Counted from the first letter of the stretch, positions 53,012 to 62,470 are shown. The stretch: DNA of 64,000 bases from Paludibaculum sp. (GCA_029973955.1 JARKQJ010000194.1:1-64000); one strand, 5' to 3'. Numbers and translations: made by a program. Notes: a model not told the origin generated them from the sequence alone.

Positions 53012-55735
53012 TTACGCCCCGCTTCCCTGGCCCAGAATCTCTCTCACCTTCTCCGCTAATTCAGCCGGCAGAAACGGCTTCGCCAAAAACCCATCGCTGC
53101 CCAACCCCTCCATCTCCAGCTCCCGGCCCGGATACCCCGACATCACCAGCACTTTCAGATTCGGCCACCGCTCTTTCAACCTGTTCGCCAGCGCCAACCC
53201 GCTCATGCCGGGCATCACGATGTCCACCAGCAGCATCTCCGGCGTCCCATCTCTCCCGAAATCCCTCGCCAGGGCTTCTTGCGGGCTCGCCGCCACCGTG
53301 ACCTTGTACCCCAGTTCCGCCAACGCCCCGGCCGCCAGTGTCCGGATCTGCTCTTCATCCTCCACGATCAGGATCTGCCCCGCGCCTGGGCTCAATCGGG
53401 GCGCCCGTTCCACCTCCCCCTCCACAGGGCCTTCGACCGCCGGCAGCAGCACATGGAACGACGTCCCGCGCCCAGGACTACTCACCACCGAAACATATCC
53501 GCCGCTCTGCCTGACGATCCCGAATACTGACGCCAGGCCCAGTCCCGTCCCCCTCCCCGGAGGTTTCGTCGTAAAGAACGGCTCGAACACTCGTTGCAGC
53601 ACGGCATCATTCATTCCGTGCCCGACATCGCTCACCACCAGCCGGACGTACGGGCCAGGCTCTATCTCAAGCTCATGCCAGGATGTAAACCCCGCCAGGT
53701 CTTCATTCCTGGTCGCAATCACCAGCTCTCCCCCCTCCGGCATCGCGTCCCGCGCATTCACCGCGAGGTTCACCAGAACCTGCTCCAGTTGGTAGGGGTC
53801 CGCCTTCACGGGATGCAGCCCCTCCCCCAACTCCGTGCGATAGTGAATCGCCCCTCCCAGGAGTGGCTTCAGCAACCCTTGCGCCGAATTCACCAACTGG
53901 TTCAAATCCAATATGCGCGGCTCCATCACCTGCTTCCGGCTGAACGCCAGCAACTGTTTCGTCAGCGCGGCCGCCCGCTCCCCCGCCCGGTGGATCTCCT
54001 TCACCTTCGCCAGGTTCGGATCCTCCGGCGCCAGCTTCAGCAACAGGATCTGGCAGTAGCCGTTGATGATCGTCAGCAGGTTATTGAAGTCGTGGGCGAT
54101 CCCGCCTGCCATGTTCCCCAGAGACTCCACGCGCTGCGAATGACGGAGATGCTCTTCCATCTCCCTGAACTCCGTCACGTCCTGCACCACCCCCGCCACC
54201 ACAATCTTCCCGTTCGGCTTCTTCGACAGTTCCCCCAGGCTCCGCAAATGGCGTATGCTGCCGTCTCTCCGCGTGATCCGAAACTCCAGCACCCGGTTCT
54301 TGCCCATGGCGTCGGACCGCTCGATCAGTTCCTCCACCCGCTTCCGGTCCTCCGGATGAATCATCGACAGGTGGCTTTGCATTTCCGGCTGGATGCTCCC
54401 CGGTTCGTACCCATAGATCCGGTAAACCTCATCCGACCACTGCAGCTTCCCCGTCTCCGTATCTCTCTTCCAATGCCCCAGCTTCGCGATCTTCTGCGCG
54501 CGCTCCACATCCTCCTGGCTCGCACGCAACGCCTGCTCCGCCCGCCTCTTCCTCGTGATCATCACGATCAGGGCAATCGTCACCAGACTCTGCGCCAAAA
54601 ACCCTACCCCAATCCCCCACACTAGCCTGCGATTCTCCATGTACGTCTTCCGCCAACCGTCCACTTGGTTCACGATGATCGCACCTGCTGGATACCGGTC
54701 CGTGCGGATCTCCCAGCGCTTCGCCGCCTGATCGTCGATCACCACTTGGATGTTGCCATGCTGCACCCTCCCCACTTCGTCCACACGCGCTCCACTCAGC
54801 ACCTGCGCGGCCATCGCCCCAGTCAACTCCCCATGCGCGAAACCCGCATTCGAATTGCCGGCCAGCATCCCTTGGCCCAGTTGGCTCGTGTTCGGACTCA
54901 CCACCGGCACGCGCGCGGCCTCCGCCACTCTCCGCGCCGCCTCCTGGATCGGTATGAACTCGCCCTTGGCATCCCGTGTAAAGGCGCTCAACACGACAAG
55001 GCCTGGAGCCGGCATATTGCGCAGCCGCTCCAGGATCTCTCTCAAACTCAACTCGGTCCCATCCAGAAAAACCGGGCTCACCTTGGGCATGTGCTGCATC
55101 GCCTCCTCGTGCAGCTTCCGCATGCTCCGGCCCGTCGGGGAGTTATCCGTCACCACCACCAGCGGCCCCTCCGGCTTCCAAAACCACCCCATTGCCAGCA
55201 GATAGTCGCTCGCCTTGAACACCTCTTCCACGCCCGTAAACCGCTCCCTGGGCAGCCGCTCCAACAACTCTTTGCTCGACACTCCGCAGTACACTACAGG
55301 CACATCTCGCGCCACCCCGTTGTCCTCTGATGCCATGTACGCGGCCGCATCATCGTCCGACGCGATCACCAGGTCCAGCTTCAGTCCTTTGTACTTGTCC
55401 GCCAGCAGCCTCCGCATCCACTCCCGTCGTTCTTCGGGCCGCGTCCGCTTCGCGTCCATGTACTCCACCCAAAGCTCGGTTTCGAACGGCTGCCGCTCCA
55501 ACTTCGTCGTGATCCCGCGCGTTACCTCGCTCGTCCATTCGTAATTGGAGTGGTAGGAATGGAGCAGCAGAACGTTCCTCACCCGGCCCGGCGCATGTCC
55601 TGCATGCGCGGAGGCCACCGCTTCCGGCCTCGGTCCCGCCTGTTCCGCCCGCAATCCCGCCCCCATAGCCAGCGCCAGCAGACACGCTGCCACCGTGTTC
55701 GCTACCCAGGTTCGATCCCTTTCGATTCGCACCAC
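53012..55735 (-). CDS. Hybrid histidine kinase with ABC-type substrate-binding sensor domain
   Basis: The 907-residue protein starts at a GTG. It has a signal/TM segment (about 12-28), a periplasmic ABC_sub_bind-like domain (about 52-345, 'VRNVLLLHSYHSNYEWTSEVTRGITTKLE', 'VVYCGVSSKELLE'), a membrane helix (about 371-393), a PAS domain (about 412-525), a HisKA dimerisation helix with His548 ('GGIAHDFNNLLTIINGY'), an HATPase domain (Asn660, 'DVGHG' at 703-707, GTGLGL 729-734) and a C-terminal receiver with Asp838 and Lys886. It should sense a periplasmic small molecule. No response regulator with an output domain or HPt gene is adjacent, so the signal route is unknown. A TATAAT hexamer lies 10 nt before the GTG. 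Confidence 0.93.
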   Translation of the reverse strand: MVRIERDRTWVANTVAACLLALAMGAGLRAEQAGPRPEAVASAHAGHAPGRVRNVLLLHSYHSNYEWTSEVTRGITTKLERQPFETELWVEYMDAKRTRPEERREWMRRLLADKYKGLKLDLVIASDDDAAAYMASEDNGVARDVPVVYCGVSSKELLERLPRERFTGVEEVFKASDYLLAMGWFWKPEGPLVVVTDNSPTGRSMRKLHEEAMQHMPKVSPVFLDGTELSLREILERLRNMPAPGLVVLSAFTRDAKGEFIPIQEAARRVAEAARVPVVSPNTSQLGQGMLAGNSNAGFAHGELTGAMAAQVLSGARVDEVGRVQHGNIQVVIDDQAAKRWEIRTDRYPAGAIIVNQVDGWRKTYMENRRLVWGIGVGFLAQSLVTIALIVMITRKRRAEQALRASQEDVERAQKIAKLGHWKRDTETGKLQWSDEVYRIYGYEPGSIQPEMQSHLSMIHPEDRKRVEELIERSDAMGKNRVLEFRITRRDGSIRHLRSLGELSKKPNGKIVVAGVVQDVTEFREMEEHLRHSQRVESLGNMAGGIAHDFNNLLTIINGYCQILLLKLAPEDPNLAKVKEIHRAGERAAALTKQLLAFSRKQVMEPRILDLNQLVNSAQGLLKPLLGGAIHYRTELGEGLHPVKADPYQLEQVLVNLAVNARDAMPEGGELVIATRNEDLAGFTSWHELEIEPGPYVRLVVSDVGHGMNDAVLQRVFEPFFTTKPPGRGTGLGLASVFGIVRQSGGYVSVVSSPGRGTSFHVLLPAVEGPVEGEVERAPRLSPGAGQILIVEDEEQIRTLAAGALAELGYKVTVAASPQEALARDFGRDGTPEMLLVDIVMPGMSGLALANRLKERWPNLKVLVMSGYPGRELEMEGLGSDGFLAKPFLPAELAEKVREILGQGSGA

Positions 55736-55745
55736 GGCTGCAGGA

Positions 55746-55751
55746 ATTATA
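55746..55751 (-). promoter_or_regulatory. Consensus -10 (TATAAT) just upstream of the histidine kinase start
   Basis: TATAAT on the minus strand ends 10 nt before the GTG at 55735, so the predicted mRNA leader is only a few nucleotides. It lies in the 27-nt gap after the DUF2203 gene. A matching -35 is not evident. Confidence 0.45.
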
Positions 55752-55762
55752 CCCTCTGTATG

Positions 55763-56194
55763 CTACTCGCCTTCGTGGTGGTCCAGAAAATCCCGGTCTA
55801 TCGTCTTCCGCCCCCGGAAGCCCTCTTCCAGCCCATGCCAGTGCCCGATCCCCGCTTCGCCCAGACGCCAGCACAGCAGCACTTCCGCCCCGCGATAGAG
55901 CGTCGGGAAGTCCAGGAGCCCCGTGTCCAGGTCCTTCAATTGTGCCCCGCTCTCCTCGATCGCTTCCAGACACGCTTGCAGCCGCTCCCCCGCCACCTGC
56001 CGCGCCTTGCCAAGCAACGCCATCCGGTTCGGATCCAATCTCACGCCGCCCAGCACCTGCGCCCGCTGCACGGATTCCCGCAGTTCGCCCTCCGCCTCCG
56101 CCAGCCGCGCTCGCGCAGTCACTGCTTCTTCCATCACCCCTCGCAGTCGTTCCACCGCGTCCTGCGCCTGCTGCAACGTGAAGTATCGTGGCAT
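55763..56194 (-). CDS. DUF2203 protein
   Basis: ATG 56194 (MPRYFTLQQAQ) is used because an AGAGGG ribosome-binding site precedes it; the frame continues open to 56287. The 143-residue product has the DUF2203 family start 'YFTLQQAQDAVERLRGVMEEAV' and the end 'DFPTLYRGAEVLLCWRLGEAGIGHWHGLEEGFRGRKTI', which is the conserved core. The family is common across Acidobacteria, Chloroflexi and Deinococci with no known activity; the 'CWRLGE..I..WH' stretch may bind metal or a ligand. It lies 27 nt upstream of the histidine kinase, in the same direction. Confidence 0.88.
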   Translation of the reverse strand: MPRYFTLQQAQDAVERLRGVMEEAVTARARLAEAEGELRESVQRAQVLGGVRLDPNRMALLGKARQVAGERLQACLEAIEESGAQLKDLDTGLLDFPTLYRGAEVLLCWRLGEAGIGHWHGLEEGFRGRKTIDRDFLDHHEGE

Positions 56195-56358
56195 CGTCCC
56201 TCTTAGACTCACGCCAGGCTGCCCCGGATTCATCGCAGCCGTAACCCTTCCTCTCGTCCCGCCTGCGCTCGTTCCGGGCCCGTTCACTCTCCCGCCGGGC
56301 CCGCTCGGGAGATTTGACGTGGAGTTTCTTCCACCGCGCTCGAAAATGGTTCTAGATC

Positions 56359-58542
56359 ATGCTGAAGATCCATCTGGCCATCGCTCTGCTTCTCGCCTCA
56401 CTCTCAGCGCCCTCGGCCTTCTCTCAACAGCCCGCCAACGGCTCCCTCCACGGCGTTGTGACGCTCGCCGAATCCGGCGCCGCCCTCCATGGCGCCACCG
56501 TCCTCATCTCCCCCGGCTCACGCACGGTCGAAACCGACGAGAAGGGCGAGTTCCTTTTCAAGAATCTGCCCCCAGGCCGCTACACCCTCGTCGCCCACAT
56601 GCATGCCCTCACCGGCGAGAAAGTCATTCTCCCCGTCACCGCCGGCCAGCAGGCCGAAATCATCATCCCGCTCGGCATCTCACCCCTCCGTGAATCCATC
56701 ACCGTCACCGCCTCCGGCAAGGATGAAACCGTCGCCGACTCCTTTATGAGCGTCGTCTCCCTCGACGGCTATCAGCTCTCCGCCAAAAGCGGTTCCACTT
56801 CCCTCGGCGACCTCCTCGAAAACGAAGGCGGCGTCGCCAAACGCTCCTTCGGCCCCGGCACCTCCCGCCCCGTCGTCCGCGGCTTCGACGGCGACCGCGT
56901 CCTTGTCCTCCAGGACGGCATGCGCACCGGCACCCTCTCCTCCCAGTCCGGCGACCACGGCGAGCCCGTCGATCCCTCCAACCTCGAACGCGTCGAGGTC
57001 GTCAAAGGCCCCGCCACCCTCCTCTACGGCTCCAACGCCATCGGCGGCGTCGTCAATGTCCTCACCGATCACCACATCCTCAATCAACACCCCCACGACG
57101 GCCTCCACTTCACCCTCACCGGTGTCGGCGGCACTGCCAACGCCCAGGGCGGCGGTTCCGGTTCCTTCGAATACGGCCGCGGCGACTGGCTCCTCTATGG
57201 CTCCGGCGGCGGCATGAGAACCGGCGACTACAGCACCCCTGCCGGCAAAGTCCTCAACTCCGCCACCGAAATGGAAAACTTCAAAATCGGCGCCGGCCGC
57301 TACGGCGAACGCTACACCTTCAACTCCACCTTCCAGCGCATCGAAACCACCTACGGCATCCCCACACAGGACCCCGCGGACGCCCCGCTCCTCAACATGG
57401 TCCGCAACTCTTACCGCTTCAACGGCGCCGCCAAACAACTCGGCTCCTTCTTCGAACAGTTCCAATACGACCTCAACTACTCCGACTACACCCACAAGGA
57501 ACTCGACGCCGGCGTCATCGGCACCCAGTTCTTTAATAAACAGTTCAGCTATCGCGGCACTTTCGATCAGAAAAAGCGCGGCCCCCTCACCGGCACCTTC
57601 GGCTTCTGGGGCATGCACCGCGCCTACGAAGCCCGCGGCGGCGAAGCCCTCACTCCTCCCGTCGACCAGAACTCCCTCGCCCTCTTCGGCATGGAGGAAC
57701 TCCGCTATGACCGCGTCAAGTTCCAGTTCGGCGGCCGCTTCGAACACAACGGCTACTCCCCCGACGGCCTCACCCAGCGCTCTTTCAATGGCCTCTCCGC
57801 TTCCGCCGGCCTCTTCGTTCCCCTCTGGCGCGACGGCTCCGCCGTCGCCAACTACATCCACTCCTTCCGCGCCCCCGCCCTCGAGGAGCTCTACAACTAC
57901 GGCCCCCACCCCGGCAATCTCGCGTTTGAAATCGGAGACCCCAACCTGAAGAGCGAACGTGCCGACGGCGTCGAACTCTCCCTCCGCCACCACGGTCAGC
58001 GCTTCCGCCTCGATACCAGCATCTTTCAGTACTACATGCACGACTTCGTCTTCATGAACCCTACCGGCGAAGTCGAGGACAGCCTCAACGTCTACCGCTA
58101 TCTCCACAACGACTCCCGCTTCCTCGGCGCCGAATTCCGCGCCCAAACCAAGCTCGCGGGCAACCTCTGGCTCCTCTCCGGCTTCGATTACGTCGACGCC
58201 AACCTCACTTCCGTTCCTCGCCAGAACCTGCCCCGCATCCCCCCCGCCCGCGGCCGCCTCGGTTTCGACTGGCTCTACAAAAGCCTCTCCGTCCGCCCCG
58301 AACTCATCCTCACCAACAAACAGTGGCAGATCGCGCCCAACGAAACTGCCACTCCCGGCTACGCCGTCTTCAACATCAATGCCTCCTACACCATCACCCG
58401 CCAGCACTCCATGCACACCTTCGCCGTCAACACCTTCAACCTCGGCGACCGCCTCTACTTCAACCACCTCTCCTTCATCAAGGACTTCGCCCCCGAAATC
58501 GGCCGCGGCGTCCGCTTTAGCTACACCTTCCGCATCTTCTAG
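56359..58542 (+). CDS. ZnuD-like TonB-dependent receptor
   Basis: The 727-residue outer-membrane receptor has a signal peptide (1-22), a carboxypeptidase-regulatory-like domain (about 29-112, 'GSLHGVVTLAESGAALHGATVLIS'), and a plug with 'SITVTASGKDETVADSF' and 'SQSGDHGEPVDPSNLERVEVVKGPATLLYGSNAIGGVVNVLTD'. The SGDH..P.DP pattern with a His-rich loop ('DHHILNQHPHDGLHF') is typical of ZnuD-type zinc receptors. A beta-barrel follows, ending 'RFSYTFRIF' with terminal Phe. Zinc uptake is therefore likely but inferred. No zur or znu gene is adjacent. It is followed after 22 nt by the DUF6454-like gene. Confidence 0.85.
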   Translation: MLKIHLAIALLLASLSAPSAFSQQPANGSLHGVVTLAESGAALHGATVLISPGSRTVETDEKGEFLFKNLPPGRYTLVAHMHALTGEKVILPVTAGQQAEIIIPLGISPLRESITVTASGKDETVADSFMSVVSLDGYQLSAKSGSTSLGDLLENEGGVAKRSFGPGTSRPVVRGFDGDRVLVLQDGMRTGTLSSQSGDHGEPVDPSNLERVEVVKGPATLLYGSNAIGGVVNVLTDHHILNQHPHDGLHFTLTGVGGTANAQGGGSGSFEYGRGDWLLYGSGGGMRTGDYSTPAGKVLNSATEMENFKIGAGRYGERYTFNSTFQRIETTYGIPTQDPADAPLLNMVRNSYRFNGAAKQLGSFFEQFQYDLNYSDYTHKELDAGVIGTQFFNKQFSYRGTFDQKKRGPLTGTFGFWGMHRAYEARGGEALTPPVDQNSLALFGMEELRYDRVKFQFGGRFEHNGYSPDGLTQRSFNGLSASAGLFVPLWRDGSAVANYIHSFRAPALEELYNYGPHPGNLAFEIGDPNLKSERADGVELSLRHHGQRFRLDTSIFQYYMHDFVFMNPTGEVEDSLNVYRYLHNDSRFLGAEFRAQTKLAGNLWLLSGFDYVDANLTSVPRQNLPRIPPARGRLGFDWLYKSLSVRPELILTNKQWQIAPNETATPGYAVFNINASYTITRQHSMHTFAVNTFNLGDRLYFNHLSFIKDFAPEIGRGVRFSYTFRIF

Positions 58543-58552
58543 CCGCATCTTC

Positions 58553-58558
58553 TAAAAT
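58553..58558 (+). promoter_or_regulatory. -10-like hexamer (TAAAAT) before a GTG start
   Basis: TAAAAT ends exactly 6 nt before GTG 58565. No ribosome-binding site fits. A convincing -35 is not seen (nearest TTCCGC is 19 nt away). Confidence 0.35.
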
Positions 58559-58564
58559 CGAGGC

Positions 58565-59269
58565 GTGCTCCTCCTAGCCGCAGCGCTCCTCCAGACCATC
58601 ACCCTCCAGGCCGACCTCCACCACGTCCAGGGCATCGTCGTCGACGGCGACCGCCTCTACGTCACCAGCGTCGATCGCACCGCCCGCAAGGGCCTCCTCT
58701 CCGAGTTCACCCTCCCTTCCGGCAGGCTCATCCGCACCGTCGAAATCCAGCAGGGCGACCTCTACCACCCCGGCGGTCTCGACCACGACGCCACCTCCCT
58801 CTGGATCCCCGTCGCCGAATACCGCCCCAACTCCCGTGCCTCCATCCAGCGCCGCTCCAAGCAGACCCTCGAACTCATCTCCTCCTTCGAACTCCCCGAT
58901 CACATCGGCGCCCTCGCCCTCTCGCCCGATGCCCTCTACCTCGCCAACTGGGACGCCCGCATCTTCTATCGCTACACCCACACCGGGAAACTCCTCTCGA
59001 AATCTCCGAACCCCAACTCAACCAGCTACCAGGACATCAAGTTCCGGCAGGGCGCCATCATTGCCTCCGGCCTCCACCCCAAGCCCACCCCCGGCGGCGC
59101 CGTCGAGTTCCTCAATCCCTCCACCTACGCCCCCACGCGCACCCTGGAGTTCCAACTCACTGACCGTGGCATCGCCTTCACCCACGAAGGCATGGACCTC
59201 GCCAACCACCGCCTCTACTTTCTCCCCGAAGACAGCCCCTCCCGCCTCTTCGTCTTCTCCCTCGACTAA
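58565..59269 (+). CDS. DUF6454-like propeller protein, probably secreted
   Basis: The 234-residue protein (GTG start) has a short hydrophobic N-terminus (MLLLAAALLQTITL) that may be a signal peptide. The rest shows beta-propeller-like repeats: 'LHHVQGIVVDGDRLYVTSVDR', 'LYHPGGLDHDATSLWIPVAEYRP', 'DHIGALALSPDALYLANWDAR' and 'GIAFTHEGMDLANHRLYFLPED'. The pattern 'H.QG...DG..LYVTSVD' is typical of the DUF6454/phytase-esterase-like proteins. Enzymatic activity is not known. It follows the ZnuD-like receptor on the same strand and ends tail-to-tail, by 4 nt, with the broken fucosidase. Confidence 0.72.
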   Translation: MLLLAAALLQTITLQADLHHVQGIVVDGDRLYVTSVDRTARKGLLSEFTLPSGRLIRTVEIQQGDLYHPGGLDHDATSLWIPVAEYRPNSRASIQRRSKQTLELISSFELPDHIGALALSPDALYLANWDARIFYRYTHTGKLLSKSPNPNSTSYQDIKFRQGAIIASGLHPKPTPGGAVEFLNPSTYAPTRTLEFQLTDRGIAFTHEGMDLANHRLYFLPEDSPSRLFVFSLD

Positions 59270-59931
59270 TACTCCAGCTTCACCACCGCGCCCGCCATCC
59301 CTTCCGGCACCCCGCGCGCCCACCGCCTTCTCCGTCATCGCCCCATCCGCCTGCGGCCCCACATTCAGCAGATAGTTACCGCCCTTCGCCAGCGTCTTCT
59401 GGATGCTCCGCTTCAGGTAGCTCGCCCTGTAATAGTCCTCATCCGCCCGGAATCCCCAAGTTTGGTACCCCACGGTTTCGCACGCCTCCGTCGGCTTACC
59501 GAATACGCTCACACCCTCCATCCCGCGGTCGTAGTCCCGCTCCGGCGTCCCGAAGTCTCCCTCGTCGAAGCCCCGGTTGTTGATCACCGCCGACGGCTGC
59601 AACTCCCGGATCATCGCACGCATCGACGAGTCCTTCACCTGCAGTTGGTTCGCGTCCCACCAGACGCCGCTGATCTTTCCATAATTCGAGCACAGCTCCC
59701 GCACCTGCCTCCGCACATAGCCCATATACCCGGCTGGAACTGCCCCATCAGCGGTTCGTACTCCGCCCGCTTCAGCCGCCCTCGATACAGCTCCTGCTCG
59801 TGATACCCGCGGATCGCATACAACCCCTAGTGCACGAACAGCCCGAATCTCTTCCGGAAAAACCAGTCGCGCCCATCCCCGAACCACAGCGACCCCACCG
59901 CCGTCAGCCGTGTAAACTCTCGCCGCGTCAT
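59266..59931 (-). pseudogene. Broken alpha-L-fucosidase (GH29) remnant
   Basis: ATG 59931 starts 'MTRREFTRLT', then 'FGLFVH' followed by TAG (59829-59827), where intact fucosidases read HWGLY, and the frame continues 'GLYAIRGYHEQELYRGRLKRAEYEPLMGQFQP'. After that the sequence jumps, with a frame change near 59735, to 'YMGYVRRQVRELCSNYGKISGVWWDA', so about 100 residues of the catalytic core, including the KHHDGF region, are missing. 'MTEKA' is followed by another frame change, and a fragment 'PEGMAGAVVKLEY' with stop (59268-59266) is all that remains of the C-terminus. At least one nonsense change, one internal deletion and one or two frameshifts are therefore visible. Confidence 0.85.
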
Positions 59932-60002
59932 TCGTGAATCATACCTTCCCCCGGAAACATCCACCAGGCTCCGGTGTCTCCCCTATTCAGGAGCCGTGTC
60001 CT

Positions 60003-60767
60003 ATGCTGGAAATCCAGAACCTCTCCAAACTCTTCTCCGGAATCCCCGCCCTCGATTCAGTCTCCTTTTCCGCCCCGCCCGGCGCCGTCACCGGCTACCT
60101 CGGCCCCAACGGCAGCGGCAAGTCCACCACCGTCAAACTCATCACAGGCCTCCTCGACCCCTCCGCCGGCGCCATCCTCTGGCGCGGCGCCGACATCCGC
60201 CGCGATCCCGACGCCTTCAAAGCCATCCTCGGCTATGTCCCCGAAGAGCCCTTCCTCTACCCCCAACTCTCAGGCGCCGAATACCTCGAACTCGCCGGCC
60301 AGCTTCGCCTCGTCCCCCCCTCCCACCTATACCCAAAAATCGAAGCCTTTCTCCGCCAGTTCGATCTCTACGGCGATCGCTTCACCCCCATCGCCTCCTA
60401 CTCCAAAGGCATGCGCCAGAAAATCCTCCTCGCCGCCGCCCTCCTCCACGACCCCGAACTCGTCATCCTCGACGAACCCTTCTCCGGCCTCGACGTCCAC
60501 TCCTCCCTCGTCCTCCGCCACCTCATCCAGTCCCTCGCCGCCGCCGGTAAAACCGTCCTCTTCTCCTCCCACGAACTCGAAACCGTCGAGCGCGTCTGCT
60601 CCCGCGTCGTCATCCTCTATCGCGGCAAAGCCGTCGCCAACGACTCCGTCGCCAACCTCCGCTCCCTCATGGCCCTCCCCAGCCTCGAGGCCATCTTCAC
60701 CCAACTCGCCCTCCGCAGCGATCCCCAACTCGCCGCCACCGCCCTCATGGAGGTCATCCAGTCATGA
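60003..60767 (+). CDS. ABC transporter ATP-binding protein
   Basis: ATG 60003 has an AGGAG ribosome-binding site; the frame opens at 59934. The 254-residue ATPase has Walker A 'GPNGSGKST' (34-42), the Q-loop region 'LGYVPEEPFLYPQLS', signature 'YSKGMRQK' (133-140), Walker B 'LVILDEP' (153-159), D-loop 'SGLD' and switch His190. The variant signature (SKGMRQ) and the sequence are typical of drug or Na+/natural-compound exporter subunits (CcmA/NatA-type). The permease gene overlaps by 4 nt (ATGA), so the two form one exporter. The substrate is unknown. Confidence 0.95.
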   Translation: MLEIQNLSKLFSGIPALDSVSFSAPPGAVTGYLGPNGSGKSTTVKLITGLLDPSAGAILWRGADIRRDPDAFKAILGYVPEEPFLYPQLSGAEYLELAGQLRLVPPSHLYPKIEAFLRQFDLYGDRFTPIASYSKGMRQKILLAAALLHDPELVILDEPFSGLDVHSSLVLRHLIQSLAAAGKTVLFSSHELETVERVCSRVVILYRGKAVANDSVANLRSLMALPSLEAIFTQLALRSDPQLAATALMEVIQS

Positions 60768-62470
60768 CCCGTCTCGAACAGCTCCGCTCCCAGCGCCTCG
60801 TCCGCCACTTCACCCACTCCTTCCTCGACAACGACCTCATCGCCGCCGGTGGCGAACCTCACCAGCTCTTTGTCACCGCCTTTTCCCTCCTCGCCGGCCT
60901 CGGCTTCACCCTCTCCGTCCTCTTCACCTTCCGCTACTCCATCGCCCTCGACGGCCGACCGCTCGCCGTCCTCCAACAGGCCCACATCTCCGACAACCTC
61001 CTCGTCCTCCTCATCACCATGTCCGTCACCGCCCTCCTCACCGTCATCGCCTGGGACGGCCTCCTCCCCTCCCGCCGCGATGCCATTATCCTCTCCCCCT
61101 TCCCCATCCGCGCCTCCGCCATCTTCCGCGCACGCCTCTTCGCCACCCTCCTCTTTTTCACCATCACCTTCCTCGCCCTCGTCTTCTTCCCCCTCCTCAC
61201 CCTCCCCATCTGCGAAACCACCTCCTCCCACTTCTCTGAACTCGTCCGCCGCGCCGCCACCCACCTCCTCTGCGTCTCCGCCGCCGCCTCGTTCATGTTC
61301 TTCTCCGTCATCCTCCTCCAGGCCATCCTCCTCGCCCTCCTGCCCTACGGCCGCTTCCTCCAGCTCTCCTCCCTCCTCCAGATCCTCTGGCTCCTCGCCG
61401 CCTTTGCGCTCTTCTTTCTCACCCCCAATCCCGTCGACGCCGCGCGCCACCACCTCCACTGGGCGCTCTGGCTCCCGCCCTACTGGTTCCTCGACCTCTG
61501 GCAGTCCGCCGCCGGGGGCATCTGGCCCTTCCCCTTCCACACCGCTTTCCTCGCCCTGCCCGCGGCTCTCCTCTCCGTCGCCGGAGCACTCGTTATCTAC
61601 GCCGCCACTTACCGCCACGCCCTCCGCAAGGCCGTCGAAGGCCTCCCCCTCTCCCCCAATGGACCCGGCCTGCTCCACCGCGCCTTCGCCTTCACCCTCA
61701 ACTCCGCCTTCCTCCGCGACATCCGCCAGCGCGCCATCTTCTGGTTCGCCGCCCGTACCCTCTCCCGCCACCGCACACACCGCCTCCTCCTCTCCCTCTA
61801 CTTCGGCCTCGCCCTCTGCTGGATCCTCTCCGGCGTCTCCTCCGCCTTCTCCACCGGTTTCGTCCAACTCGCCCTCCAACCCGATCCTTTCACCTGCACC
61901 ATCCCCCTCACCATCACCGCCGCCCTCCTCATCGGCATGCGCGTCCTCTTCAGCCTCCCCGTCGAACTCCGCGCCAACTGGCTCTTCCGCATCGCCGCTC
62001 CACCCTCCGACCTCGCCGTCACCTTCGCCGCCCGTAAACTCCTCGTCATCGTCGCCGTCCTCCCCATGGCCCTCGCCCCCTTCCCCCTCTACGCCTTCTC
62101 CTGGGGCCTACCCAAAGCCCTCGCCCACACCTGGTTCTTCGCCCTCGAATCCGCCATCCTCCTCGAATACCTGATGCACCGCTTCCGCAAGATCCCCTTC
62201 ACCTGCTCCTGGCTCCCTGGCCAGGGCAACCTCAAGGTCACCCTCGGCGCCTACTTCATCCAGTTCGGCGCCACGATGAGCATCCTCGGCGCGCTCGAAA
62301 CCACCGCCCTCACGCGCACCTCCCCCAAGCCCTTCATCGGCTTTTCCCTCTTCCTCCTCCTCGTCCTGGCCATCCTAGCCTGGCGCCGCCGCTCCGCCTC
62401 CTCCGAACCCTGGTCCATCATCTTCGACGAAAAGCCCATCTTCGCCGCCAACCCCCTCCATCTCTCCTGA
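60764..62470 (+). CDS. ABC exporter membrane subunit
   Basis: The 568-residue polytopic protein starts inside the ATPase stop (ATGA overlap). It has about 12 hydrophobic helices and no nucleotide-binding motifs. Its position and coupling identify it as the permease partner of the ATPase at 60003. I cannot place it in a named ABC-2 subfamily, and 568 residues is long for one; it may have arisen by fusion. The gene is strikingly C-rich in the sense strand, with many CTC/GCC/TCC codons. A tandem palindromic array begins 10-20 nt after its stop. Confidence 0.82.
   Translation: MTRLEQLRSQRLVRHFTHSFLDNDLIAAGGEPHQLFVTAFSLLAGLGFTLSVLFTFRYSIALDGRPLAVLQQAHISDNLLVLLITMSVTALLTVIAWDGLLPSRRDAIILSPFPIRASAIFRARLFATLLFFTITFLALVFFPLLTLPICETTSSHFSELVRRAATHLLCVSAAASFMFFSVILLQAILLALLPYGRFLQLSSLLQILWLLAAFALFFLTPNPVDAARHHLHWALWLPPYWFLDLWQSAAGGIWPFPFHTAFLALPAALLSVAGALVIYAATYRHALRKAVEGLPLSPNGPGLLHRAFAFTLNSAFLRDIRQRAIFWFAARTLSRHRTHRLLLSLYFGLALCWILSGVSSAFSTGFVQLALQPDPFTCTIPLTITAALLIGMRVLFSLPVELRANWLFRIAAPPSDLAVTFAARKLLVIVAVLPMALAPFPLYAFSWGLPKALAHTWFFALESAILLEYLMHRFRKIPFTCSWLPGQGNLKVTLGAYFIQFGATMSILGALETTALTRTSPKPFIGFSLFLLLVLAILAWRRRSASSEPWSIIFDEKPIFAANPLHLS

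Noticed and set aside
56680..58548. 622-residue minus-strand frame
   Set aside because: It is antisense to the ZnuD-like receptor gene, rich in Val/Glu/Gly/Ala, and has no domain; the sense protein has clear TonB motifs.
60617..61879. 420-residue minus-strand frame
   Set aside because: It is a Glu/Gly-rich shadow of the ABC permease gene.
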